Under the pieces are notes generated by a model that was given only the letters and a program-made list of their open reading frames with translations, did not search any database and had not been told where the DNA came from. Shown in pieces: positions 17,972 through 26,521 of a stretch of DNA of 64,000 nt. The first letter of the stretch is position 1, and every line of letters begins with the position of its first letter. Source of the stretch: Poriferisodalis sp965208555 (lineage in GTDB: Bacteria > Actinomycetota > Acidimicrobiia > Acidimicrobiales > Poriferisodalaceae). The position numbers were made by a program, and so were the translations under genes. Location: positions 1,674,001 through 1,738,000 of the forward strand of contig NZ_OZ242342.1 of assembly GCF_965208555.1 (NCBI RefSeq), given 5' to 3'.

Positions 17972-20900
17972 ATGATACGGGAACTCACCGCGCGGTGGAG
18001 CTGTGGGTCGCGGTTGTTGAGGGCTGGGGCTGCGGTGTTGGTGGGTGCGGCGGCGGTGTTGGGGCCGTTGGCGTCGGCTATGGCGGCGTCGCCGGAGTTG
18101 CAGCTGCGCGACGACGTTGAGGCGGTGGAGCTGGGCGACATCACCGATGAGGCCAAGACCGTCGTCAACAGCACCATTGACGACGCGGCCGGAGGTGTGG
18201 AGCGGTACCGGTTCGAGTTGTCGTCGCCGAAGTCGGTGGAGGTGGTGCTGCGGCGGCTGACCGCCAACGCGGACGTGTACTTGGAGAGCGCCGGGGGCGA
18301 TCTGCTGGGCTCAGGCGAGGAGTTGGGGCGTTCTGACGAGCGATTCAGTCTGACGCTGGCGGCAGGCTCCTATGAGGTGCGGGTGGAGTCCTCAAGCCCC
18401 GTGCGGTACCGGTTGAAGCTCAAGCTGTCCGAGCCGGTGGGCGACCCCATCGGTGCTCGCACGGATCCGGGCACCGAGACGGACACGGGCACGGACCCGG
18501 GCACTGAGGCGGGCCTGGGTACTGAGAGTGACCCGGGCACGGACCTTGTCGAGGCGTGGACTTCGGTGCTGGATGTGGGGGCGACCGACGGCACGGTCGG
18601 CTACTCGCGCTGGGCGAACTTCGGCTCGCTGACCTCGGAGAGCTTCGATGTCGACGGGTCGTCCTATGGGGTCATCTTGCTCGCGGAGCTCGCCGGCGGC
18701 CTGTACCTGGGCCTGCGCAGATCGCTCGACACCGAGTTCGTGCTCGCCATCGACGGCCACCAGTTCGTCGCCTCGCAGAGCCAGGTGCCCGCCGGGCTGC
18801 CGCTGCGCGGCGCCTACTGGTGGCTTTCCGACGGGCTGCTGTCAGGCGCGGTAGGCAACACAGCGGACGTTTCGCTCAGCGCTGGCACCGACGCACTGCC
18901 CGAGCGCGGCACGGCGCCGCCGGGAGCATGGTTCTCTCGAGTGCCCGACGCGCACGACGGATCGAGCCAGTTCACGCTGCGCCTCAACTTCGACGAGTCC
19001 GACCTCGGCGTCACTTCCAGCCTGCTGACCGATGCGCTGACGGTGACCGGCGGCTCACTGGCGGCCGTGTCGGAGGTGTCGCCCGTCGGCAGGACCTGGG
19101 AACTCGCCGTGACACCCGACGGTCCCCACAGCGTGACGGTGTCGCTGGCCGCAGCGCCGGACTGCGTGTCGACCACCTCGGTGTGCGCCGCCGACGGCCG
19201 CATGCTGCGCAACAGCCCGCAGGCCACCGTCAGGGGGACCGATGACCATGGGAATGAAGCCGCCGAGGGATCGCCTCTGGAGATGGACGCCACGTTGAGG
19301 GGACAGATCGAGACGCCCGGGGACGAGGACTGGTTCTCGGTGCTGCTGGAGAAGGGCCACACCTACCAGATCGATCTGGACGGTCCGGCGCTGCCGTATG
19401 TCCATGAGGTCCAGGACTCGGAAGGCAACGTCATCTCCGAGGAGGAGGACTCGGGCGGCGAATCTGAGGGGTTGCGGGGTCTGTACAGAGCGCTCGACGG
19501 CCTCGGTTCGAGGATGCCCGCAGTCCTCAAGGACAGCGGCGACGATTCCGGCGCTGTCGGCTCGATGGTGTTCGGGGACGGCTGGGCGCAGATCACGCCC
19601 TCCGAAACCGCCACGTACTTCATCGGTACCCGCAGCGACAAGGGGACCGGCGACTACGAGGTGAGCCTGCGGCAGGTGGTCGACGACTATGCGGCCGACA
19701 CCACCACCACCGCCACCGTGTCCGTCGGCGGCACCGCCACCGGCGACATCGAGGAGGCCGGCGACCATGACTGGTTCAAGGTCACATTGGAGGCCGGCAA
19801 GGCATACCTGGTGGACCTGATGGGCGCGCAGAGCGGCGACGGCACGCTGCGCGACCCCTATCTCGCGGGGATCTACAACGCGAGCGGCCGAAGGGTCTCG
19901 GGCACCTCCGACGACGACAGCGGCGACGGCACCAACAGCCGCGTCCGCTTCGTGCCGGCATCGAACGGGACGTTCTATGTGGCAGCGCGCGGTGCCGGGG
20001 ACCGGATCGGCACCTACACCGTGGCCGTCGCCCAGCAGCCCGACGACTTCACCGCCGACACCAGCACCGCCGGCGCCGTGACGGTCGGCGGGACCGCCGA
20101 GGGAGAGATCGAGGCCGAGGGCGACCACGACTGGTTCGCGGTCACCCTCGCGGCGAACAAGAGGTACCGGTTCGACGTGAAGGGCAAGCAGCTGTACCAG
20201 TCCCTCAACGGCACCCTGGTGAACCCGTACATCGATTCGCTCTACCGGTCCGACGGGACGCGGATCGCCGGAACCCACATCAACGACGGCGGTTCGTACT
20301 GGGACGCCAGGGTCGACTTCACTGCCCCCGCGGCGGGTGTGTACCACCTGTCCGCGGGCGGCTACGGCGAGGGCACGTACACGGTGGCGGTGACCGACAT
20401 CACCGGCGGGGTGCCCGACGACTTCGCGGCCGGCACCACCACGATCGGCACGGTCGCGGTGGGCGGCACGGCTACCGGCGAGGTGCAGTTCGGCGGCGAC
20501 AAAGACTGGTTCGCGGTCGAACTGGAGGCGAACCGGACGTACTACATCGACCTCGCTGCCCTCCATCTCGGCAAGGGGACGCTCGACTGGCCGAGCCTGT
20601 ACGGCATCCACGACTCCGGCGGCACGCTGATCGAGAGCACAGCCGCCAACGGCACCTTCGACGGCCCCTCGTCAAGCGACCGGGAGGTGTTCACCCCGAC
20701 AGCCACCGGGACCTACTACGTGGCAGCCGGCGGCCCAAGCCTGTTCGTCCGCGAGGGCACCTACACGGTGAGGGTGACCGACATGACTCCCGGCCAAGCC
20801 GACGACCATCCGGCCACGACCGCCTCAACCGCCACCGTCGCGGTCGACGGCTCGGTCGTCGCCCGCAGCGAGCAGGCAGGCGACCGTGACTGGTACAAGG

Positions 20901-21898
20901 TGAGCCTCACGGCCGGCAAGGTGTACCGCTTCGACCTGATGGGCGCATGGACCGGAGACGGCACGCTGGACGACCCGGAGCTTGGCGGAATCCGCAAGGC
21001 CGACGGCACGCTCATAGCCAACACGTCCGACGACGACAGCGGCACCTACTTCAACAGCCGGACGTTCTTCACCCCCGCCGCCACCGCCGACTACTTCGTG
21101 GACGCCGGCGGTTCGGGGATCGGCACCTACACGCTGAGCGTCACCAACATCACCGACAGCCGCCCCGACGACTTCGACGCAGCCACCACCGGCACCCTCG
21201 GCTCGCTCGACATCGGCGGATCGGCGACCGGGGACATCGGCCATCCCGGCGACCGCGACTGGTTCGCAGTGACTCTCGAAGCCAACGCCATCTACCAATT
21301 CGACCTCAAAGGCGGACCGACCGGGGACGGGCTGCCCGGCTTCGGAACGCTCAACGACCCCTACCTGCACGGCGTCCACAACCCGAGCGGCACGCGCATC
21401 TCAGGAACCGCCGACGACGACAGCGGCGTCCACAACTACAGCCGCGTGCGCTACCGGGCCACCCAGACCGGCACCCACTACGTCTCCGCCGGCGGCGACA
21501 GCGGCACCTACACGCTCTTTGCGGCATCACTCGGCAGCGACGACTACACCGCCAACGCCGACACCACGGGCACCGTCGACGTCGGCGGGTCGGTCACCGG
21601 CGACATCGAACGAGAAGGCGACCGCGACTGGTTCGCCGTGACACTCCAAGCCGGAACCGCCTACCGCATCGAACTGAAGGGGGCGCGCACACGCGACGGC
21701 ACACTGCGCGACCCGCACCTGTCCATCCCACGAGGCCCCACGGGGCGGCTCGGGGGCCCGCCGGCCGACGACGACAGCGGCATCGGCGGCAACAGCCGGC
21801 TGATCTTCACGCCGACGACCAGCGGCGTCCACTACATCTCAGCGGGCGCATACCGCGACTGGACCGGCACCTACACGCTCTATGTGACCGCGGACTAG
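17972..21898 (+). CDS. Large secreted protein with seven DWF/PPC-like repeats
   Basis: 1,308 residues from the ATG at 17972 (a TTG at 17966 overlaps the -10 box). After a signal peptide (to about AMA, residue 40) comes the same beta domain as in the 10799-13873 protein, then an Asp/Thr/Gly-rich linker (DPGTETDTGTDPGTE). The Trp-containing beta domain follows (about 190-315), then the Ig-like segment ending CAADGRMLRN. The rest, from about residue 430, is seven tandem modules of 119-146 residues, each with D-x-D-W-F/Y-x-V-x-L and a later G-T-Y-T-V/L strand, resembling bacterial pre-peptidase C-terminal domains. No protease domain is present. Likely a surface or matrix component; preceded by two TetR genes. 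Confidence 0.87.
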   Translation: MIRELTARWSCGSRLLRAGAAVLVGAAAVLGPLASAMAASPELQLRDDVEAVELGDITDEAKTVVNSTIDDAAGGVERYRFELSSPKSVEVVLRRLTANADVYLESAGGDLLGSGEELGRSDERFSLTLAAGSYEVRVESSSPVRYRLKLKLSEPVGDPIGARTDPGTETDTGTDPGTEAGLGTESDPGTDLVEAWTSVLDVGATDGTVGYSRWANFGSLTSESFDVDGSSYGVILLAELAGGLYLGLRRSLDTEFVLAIDGHQFVASQSQVPAGLPLRGAYWWLSDGLLSGAVGNTADVSLSAGTDALPERGTAPPGAWFSRVPDAHDGSSQFTLRLNFDESDLGVTSSLLTDALTVTGGSLAAVSEVSPVGRTWELAVTPDGPHSVTVSLAAAPDCVSTTSVCAADGRMLRNSPQATVRGTDDHGNEAAEGSPLEMDATLRGQIETPGDEDWFSVLLEKGHTYQIDLDGPALPYVHEVQDSEGNVISEEEDSGGESEGLRGLYRALDGLGSRMPAVLKDSGDDSGAVGSMVFGDGWAQITPSETATYFIGTRSDKGTGDYEVSLRQVVDDYAADTTTTATVSVGGTATGDIEEAGDHDWFKVTLEAGKAYLVDLMGAQSGDGTLRDPYLAGIYNASGRRVSGTSDDDSGDGTNSRVRFVPASNGTFYVAARGAGDRIGTYTVAVAQQPDDFTADTSTAGAVTVGGTAEGEIEAEGDHDWFAVTLAANKRYRFDVKGKQLYQSLNGTLVNPYIDSLYRSDGTRIAGTHINDGGSYWDARVDFTAPAAGVYHLSAGGYGEGTYTVAVTDITGGVPDDFAAGTTTIGTVAVGGTATGEVQFGGDKDWFAVELEANRTYYIDLAALHLGKGTLDWPSLYGIHDSGGTLIESTAANGTFDGPSSSDREVFTPTATGTYYVAAGGPSLFVREGTYTVRVTDMTPGQADDHPATTASTATVAVDGSVVARSEQAGDRDWYKVSLTAGKVYRFDLMGAWTGDGTLDDPELGGIRKADGTLIANTSDDDSGTYFNSRTFFTPAATADYFVDAGGSGIGTYTLSVTNITDSRPDDFDAATTGTLGSLDIGGSATGDIGHPGDRDWFAVTLEANAIYQFDLKGGPTGDGLPGFGTLNDPYLHGVHNPSGTRISGTADDDSGVHNYSRVRYRATQTGTHYVSAGGDSGTYTLFAASLGSDDYTANADTTGTVDVGGSVTGDIEREGDRDWFAVTLQAGTAYRIELKGARTRDGTLRDPHLSIPRGPTGRLGGPPADDDSGIGGNSRLIFTPTTSGVHYISAGAYRDWTGTYTLYVTAD
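18137..18441 (+). repeat. Right arm of the inverted gene-segment repeat
   Basis: Inverted counterpart of 13407-13711, including perfect 47-base and 44-base blocks. It encodes the shared N-terminal beta domain here. Because the two arms face each other, homologous recombination between them would invert the segment that carries both TetR genes and exchange promoters and signal sequences of the two surface genes. Confidence 0.85.
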
Positions 21899-21944
21899 AA
21901 CCGCGTGGGCTTATCCCGAGCGATGTGGTCCGACGGAACAGTTC

Positions 21945-24900
21945 TCATCGAGTGATTTTTGCGTTGACGACTTGTCCGGCGGTCCAGGACACGTCGACGT
22001 TTCTGAAGACAAAGTTCGAATCTCCGCTCGGAAAACTGAGCGCCAGTTCGTCTATGTGCAGCGTCCAGTCTCTTGCGCCGGCGACCGGTGCCTTGAATGC
22101 CAAGTAGAGCTTCCGCTGCGGCGCAAAATACCAGAGCGACTCGATCTCGAGTTGGGCGGTGCCCATGACGTTCGAGAACAAGGTGTCGTCGTTGTACGCG
22201 CCCAAGCTGGCGTTGCCATAGTCCGCCACCGTCATCTCCCCCGACCACAACGGCTCGACCGGATCTACCGGATCGACCGGTTCGACCGGTTCGACCGGTT
22301 CGACCGGAATTGCGGCCACCGCAGCCGTCGCGGAGCTGATCAGTGTCTCCGGGTAGCCGTCGTCGTCGGTGAACGAGACGCTGACCTTGATCGTCTTCCC
22401 CTGGTCGTCTTGTGTCAGGGTGTGGGTCTGGCCGGTGGCGCCGGGGATGTTCGTGTCCGAGTTGCCGTCGTTGCGGATCCACTGATAGGTGAATTGACCA
22501 TTGGCGAGCCCGTTGGCGTCGCCGATCGCCGTCGTGTCCGCGCTGAGCGTCGAACCCACTTGCGGGGTGCCCGCAATGGTGGGCAGGCCGGTGGCGGCCT
22601 GGTTCGGCGGCGGCGGTTCGACCGGTTCATCGCCGCCTTCTCTCTCGACCGTGAAGGTGTAGGTCTGGATCGTGCCGTCCTCGGCGGTGACCTCGATGGC
22701 AAGTGTGCTGTCCCCGGCCGGCATGCCAAAGGTGCCGTAGGGGTAGGTGAAGCTGTAGGGAACGACGACCTCGCCGTTCACCGAGACCTCGGCGTCTGCG
22801 CCGCTGTGGTTGAGTCCGACGTCGATGTAGAACGGCGGGTTGTTCTCGGCGGTTGCCGTGTACTCGGTGACTGATGGGCTGAACGCCGGCGACAGGACAA
22901 GCTTGTTGAAGTTGTTGTCCTCCAGCACGAGCGTGGCGATCGACGCGTCCGACGAGGCGGCCTTGCTGACCATGACCTTGTAGAGCGACTCGCGCCTGTG
23001 GTCCTTGGAGGTGATCAGGGCCTTGAGCAGGTTGACGCCGGGCATGATGCGGGTGAACTCGGCGCTGCTGGCCTGTGATTTCTTGCCTTCGGCAACTTTG
23101 CCGAACTTGTCGAAGTAGCGAATGTGGCCCGGATTGATGCCCTCAGCGAACGAGATGCTCAGGTGCATGCTCTCCACGCTGGCGCCGGCATCGGCCGTGT
23201 AGACGAACCGCAGAGGGTCGAACGTCTCGTTCAAAGCGATCGTGTTGCCGTCCTGGTCGGTCAGCGTGATGCCGGCCAGGGTGGAATCGCTCGACGCGGT
23301 CTGGTCGTCGTCGATGATCATGCCGGCGGCGCTGTCGATCTCGCTGAGCGCGATGTTGGGGGACGGGCTGCTGAGGCGGACGATGAAGCGCTCGTTGTTC
23401 TCATCGGTCGAGTCGTCGCCGGTCGCGATGGAGACCGTCTTGCTGGTCTCGCCCTGTTCGAACGTGACCGTGCCCCCGCTGACCGCTGTGTAGTCGTTGT
23501 CGGCGGTCGTGGCGGCCAGAGGGGTGCTGCCGTCGACGGTGTCGTACTGGATGGTGGCTTGGGTGCTGGGCGCGCTGGACAGCTCGACTGTGAACTCGAT
23601 GCTCTCTCCCTCGATCGCCGATCCGCCGCTGATGCTCGCCAGCGGCACTGTCGAGGAGATCGGGCTGTTCAGCGAGACCATGAAGTTCGAGTAATAGCTG
23701 CACATCTTGACGTGTCGGGTGTGCCAGATGTCAAAGAGGCTCCACTGGCATCCATCGGCGATGTCCCACCCGGGTTGGCTGTCGGGGTCGAGGCCGTGGA
23801 TCATGGTCATCGGGATCGTCACGCCGCCCTGGACCAGCACCAGCTTCAGCCAGTAGTCGGTCGAGGCCGAGAGCGCGAAACCGTCGCCGGGCGCGACGAA
23901 CTTGGCTGGACCGTCGAGGTATTCAGGCGGCGAGACGAAGGTCCCGATCAGCGCACCGGGCTGGCCCGGCTGGGAGAAGTTGGAGTCGCCGATCTCGCCG
24001 CCCGGCAAGTCCTCGAGCAAGTGCAGTTCGAGCTTCGGGGCTGAGCGCGACGAGGTGTACTGCGACGGCTGGATCCTCGCGAATGTGACGCTGCCCAAAG
24101 TGGCCGCGCTGGGGCCGGTGGTGAACCGGTTGTACGTGTACTTGGCCCCTCTGAGGTTGGTGATCAGATTCAACGCCACCCCATTGGAGTGACTGAGCCC
24201 TTGGCTGAAGGTGCTGACCAGCACGCCGTCTCTCGCGGCCGGGGTCGCCGTCGATGTCCGCGAGTGATCGGCCGCCGGGCCGACCGCATTTGCGTGGGTC
24301 ACCCTGACCGTGTACTCGGTGCCGTTGGTCAGCCCCTCGATCACCGTGTTGTTGGCGTTGCGGCCCATGACCACCTTGACCCGGTTGCCGTCCAGATCGG
24401 TCTGGAACTCCTCCTCGCCCGACTTCCAGGCGACCAAGTAGCGGTCGAACTCGACCATGTGCAGGGTGCTGCGAACAATCTTGAACGGAGCCGGGTACGC
24501 GTCCCAGAAAACGTTGAGCGCGCCGTCCATCGAGTTGGCGTCCGCCTTCATCACCCGCTGTCTGCTCTCGTTGCTGGGCGGGGGCAGCATGGAAATCGTC
24601 AGCTTGGCGATCGGCTCATCGCTGAACTTGCCCACGCCCTTCAGGGCGCTGACGCTTGCCGTCGGGTCAGTGGCCGAATCCGCCGAATCCCAGTCCGTGC
24701 CGCTGTCGGTGCCGGCGTCCCACGCGAACAGGTCGACCTCCAGTTCGGAAATCCACACGCCACCCGGCCGCAGATCGATGTTGCGAGCCCCGACGAACCA
24801 GTCAGGCGACTCGCTCAGACTCGCCATGAAGGTCAGATGATCCTGGCCGCGCGAGGCGCGATGCAGTTCGAACGTCTGTGCAGTCGTCGCGCCCTGGGGG

Positions 24901-25325
24901 AACGTCCCCTCCGTCCTCTTCGGAAAGACATTGGCGTCGTCGGTCTGGGCGGCGAACTCCTCCACCAGCAGCTCGGTCGAACCGGTCTCGGCGAATGCCT
25001 TGAGCCCCGCGCTGGCCGCCTCGCCCGCATTGAAATAGCTGACCGTGCTCTCGTGCGTCGCGAAGGCCACGCTGGCGAAGTTCGTGTCAGTCGGCAGCGT
25101 CTCACCGGAAGCCAGCGCGTCCTGCACGAAATTGCCGGTGAAGGTGACGTCGATCTTGACGGCCTTCCGGTTGTCGCTCCCCCGAGCCTGGGCCGGGCTG
25201 CCCAGCCCCACAAACACGGCGAACTGCGCCAGGAACAGCACCAGCGCCGCCCCAAGCGCAGCGCCGATCCGGAGCCAGCGAGCACTCCCTAGCGGCCTCA
25301 GCGGCGTCGACCCACTTGATCGCAT
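21945..25325 (-). CDS. Secreted fibronectin III / Calx-beta / Ig-like multidomain protein
   Basis: 1,126 residues; GGAAAGGCGG precedes the ATG. A signal peptide ends near PAQA (about 48). After an unassigned region come one fibronectin III-like domain (about 250-365, NGTEYTVRVTHAN) and a beta region ending in a Cys-containing segment (about 380-545). A Calx-beta domain (about 565-670, TDENNERFIVRLSS) and a cadherin-like beta-sandwich pair (about 690-900) follow. An Ig-like domain (about 905-1000, FTYQWIRNDGNSDTNIPG), a V-E/D-P repeat linker and a C-terminal Trp-containing beta domain complete it. That last domain (WSGEMTVADYG ... KLYLAF ... LHIDEL) appears related to the one in the two proteins above. 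Likely an adhesin-like exoprotein. Confidence 0.82.
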   Translation of the reverse strand: MRSSGSTPLRPLGSARWLRIGAALGAALVLFLAQFAVFVGLGSPAQARGSDNRKAVKIDVTFTGNFVQDALASGETLPTDTNFASVAFATHESTVSYFNAGEAASAGLKAFAETGSTELLVEEFAAQTDDANVFPKRTEGTFPQGATTAQTFELHRASRGQDHLTFMASLSESPDWFVGARNIDLRPGGVWISELEVDLFAWDAGTDSGTDWDSADSATDPTASVSALKGVGKFSDEPIAKLTISMLPPPSNESRQRVMKADANSMDGALNVFWDAYPAPFKIVRSTLHMVEFDRYLVAWKSGEEEFQTDLDGNRVKVVMGRNANNTVIEGLTNGTEYTVRVTHANAVGPAADHSRTSTATPAARDGVLVSTFSQGLSHSNGVALNLITNLRGAKYTYNRFTTGPSAATLGSVTFARIQPSQYTSSRSAPKLELHLLEDLPGGEIGDSNFSQPGQPGALIGTFVSPPEYLDGPAKFVAPGDGFALSASTDYWLKLVLVQGGVTIPMTMIHGLDPDSQPGWDIADGCQWSLFDIWHTRHVKMCSYYSNFMVSLNSPISSTVPLASISGGSAIEGESIEFTVELSSAPSTQATIQYDTVDGSTPLAATTADNDYTAVSGGTVTFEQGETSKTVSIATGDDSTDENNERFIVRLSSPSPNIALSEIDSAAGMIIDDDQTASSDSTLAGITLTDQDGNTIALNETFDPLRFVYTADAGASVESMHLSISFAEGINPGHIRYFDKFGKVAEGKKSQASSAEFTRIMPGVNLLKALITSKDHRRESLYKVMVSKAASSDASIATLVLEDNNFNKLVLSPAFSPSVTEYTATAENNPPFYIDVGLNHSGADAEVSVNGEVVVPYSFTYPYGTFGMPAGDSTLAIEVTAEDGTIQTYTFTVEREGGDEPVEPPPPNQAATGLPTIAGTPQVGSTLSADTTAIGDANGLANGQFTYQWIRNDGNSDTNIPGATGQTHTLTQDDQGKTIKVSVSFTDDDGYPETLISSATAAVAAIPVEPVEPVEPVDPVDPVEPLWSGEMTVADYGNASLGAYNDDTLFSNVMGTAQLEIESLWYFAPQRKLYLAFKAPVAGARDWTLHIDELALSFPSGDSNFVFRNVDVSWTAGQVVNAKITR
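22252..22309 (-). repeat. 9-bp tandem repeat coding for a V-E/D-P linker
   Basis: The unit CGACCGGTT, with single-base variants, is repeated about six times in a row. It encodes PVEPVEPVEPVDPVDPVEP in the surface protein. Because the unit is three codons, copy-number change would alter linker length without shifting the frame. Confidence 0.8.
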
Positions 25326-25402
25326 GGCCGCCTTTCCCCGGAGACCGGAACAGACACGTACAACTCCGGCGGATCAGTGCTGGTCAGCGTGCCTTTCCGG
25401 AT

Positions 25403-25418
25403 AATAATAGTTGTTACC
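25403..25418. promoter_or_regulatory. AGTAAY-like dyad in the divergent region before two surface genes
   Basis: On the minus strand GGTAACAACTATTATT fits the (A/G)GTAAY-N4-RTTAYT pattern of the dyads at 13882, 16417 and 17949 with mismatches. It lies in the 159-base region between the divergent surface genes that begin at 25325 and 25485. It is weaker than the other three. Confidence 0.35.
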
Positions 25419-25484
25419 ATGTATTTCACTCGCAGCCCGTGGGCGGCGAAGGCATCGACCGGCGAACACGATCCGAGGAGAGGC

Positions 25485-26453
25485 ATGTCGACCAACGAAG
25501 GCAGATCTCGACCGACACAGCGGCGCCGGCTGCTGGTGTCCGCGGCGGTGCTGGCGCTGCTGTTAGCGGCAGTTCCGTCCGCGGCCTTGGCTCAGAGCTC
25601 CACGCAGACCTCGTGCCAGAACGAGCTGTACAGCCGTGACTACAGCAAGGACATCGACTTCGGGCCCGATGTGGAATGGCCCCGGGGCGCTTGGGGTGAC
25701 GGCGACACGCTGTGGGTGGTGGACCCCCTCGAGGACAAGATCTTCGCCTACGACATCACGGCTGGGGACACGTTCGGCGATCGCCTGACCGGCAAGGACA
25801 TCGACATCTCCGCCGATTCGCACAGCGCTCGCGGCATCTGGTCGGACGGCTTCTGGATGTACGTGTCCAATGAGTTCAACACGGATTGGGACCACAACAC
25901 AGCCAATGTCAAGGCGTATCTGCTGAGCGACGGCAGCCGCTCCGCAGGCCGAGACTTCGATCTCTACGAGTACAACAACGATCCGCGCGGCCTGTGGTCG
26001 GACGGCGACACCTTCTGGGTGCTGCAGCCCAATACGACCGTCCGCAATGACGATCAGGAAATCATCTTCCAGGCCAAGAGCAAGATCTACGCGTACAGCG
26101 CCGGCAACCAGAATCAGCTTGGCTCAGTCCCGGGCGCCCGTCAGTCCAGCAAAGACATCAACAACCTGTTCTCCGACGGCACCATTGCGGGCGGCCTGTG
26201 GTCTGACGACACCACGATCTGGACGACGTCGACCAACGTCAGCACCGACGCCAATGACAACGGCATCGGACGGGTGTACGCCTTCACGCTGTCCAGCGGA
26301 GCGCGGGACTCGAGCAACGAGTTCTATCTGCAGAGCAGCCACTCCGCCCCACAAGGTCTGTGGTCTGACGGCGAAACGGTGTGGATCGCCGACACGTGGG
26401 ACGACAAGTTCTACGCCTACCACATGTGCGGCTGGCGGGCCGGCGGCGTGTAA
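25485..26453 (+). CDS. Secreted GLWSDG-repeat beta-propeller-like protein
   Basis: 322 residues. The ATG at 25485 follows GAGGAGAG and starts a good signal peptide (RRRLLVSAAVLALLLAAV to ALAQ); in-frame starts further upstream are not needed. The mature protein has five repeats with a P-R-G-L-W-S-D-G-D-T-x-W-V core followed by D-K-I-Y-A-Y strands, at roughly 50-residue spacing, a layout expected of a beta-propeller. Two cysteines lie near the two ends (CQNEL and MCGW) and may close the ring. No catalytic residues are recognised. It is followed after 68 bases by a Cache-domain lipoprotein in the same direction, possibly one operon. Confidence 0.8.
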   Translation: MSTNEGRSRPTQRRRLLVSAAVLALLLAAVPSAALAQSSTQTSCQNELYSRDYSKDIDFGPDVEWPRGAWGDGDTLWVVDPLEDKIFAYDITAGDTFGDRLTGKDIDISADSHSARGIWSDGFWMYVSNEFNTDWDHNTANVKAYLLSDGSRSAGRDFDLYEYNNDPRGLWSDGDTFWVLQPNTTVRNDDQEIIFQAKSKIYAYSAGNQNQLGSVPGARQSSKDINNLFSDGTIAGGLWSDDTTIWTTSTNVSTDANDNGIGRVYAFTLSSGARDSSNEFYLQSSHSAPQGLWSDGETVWIADTWDDKFYAYHMCGWRAGGV

Positions 26454-26521
26454 CGCGCCGAGATCGAACAGACCGTCCCATTCGCTCCTGTTGGGGCTTG
26501 CGCGGGAAAGGACGCGACCAG

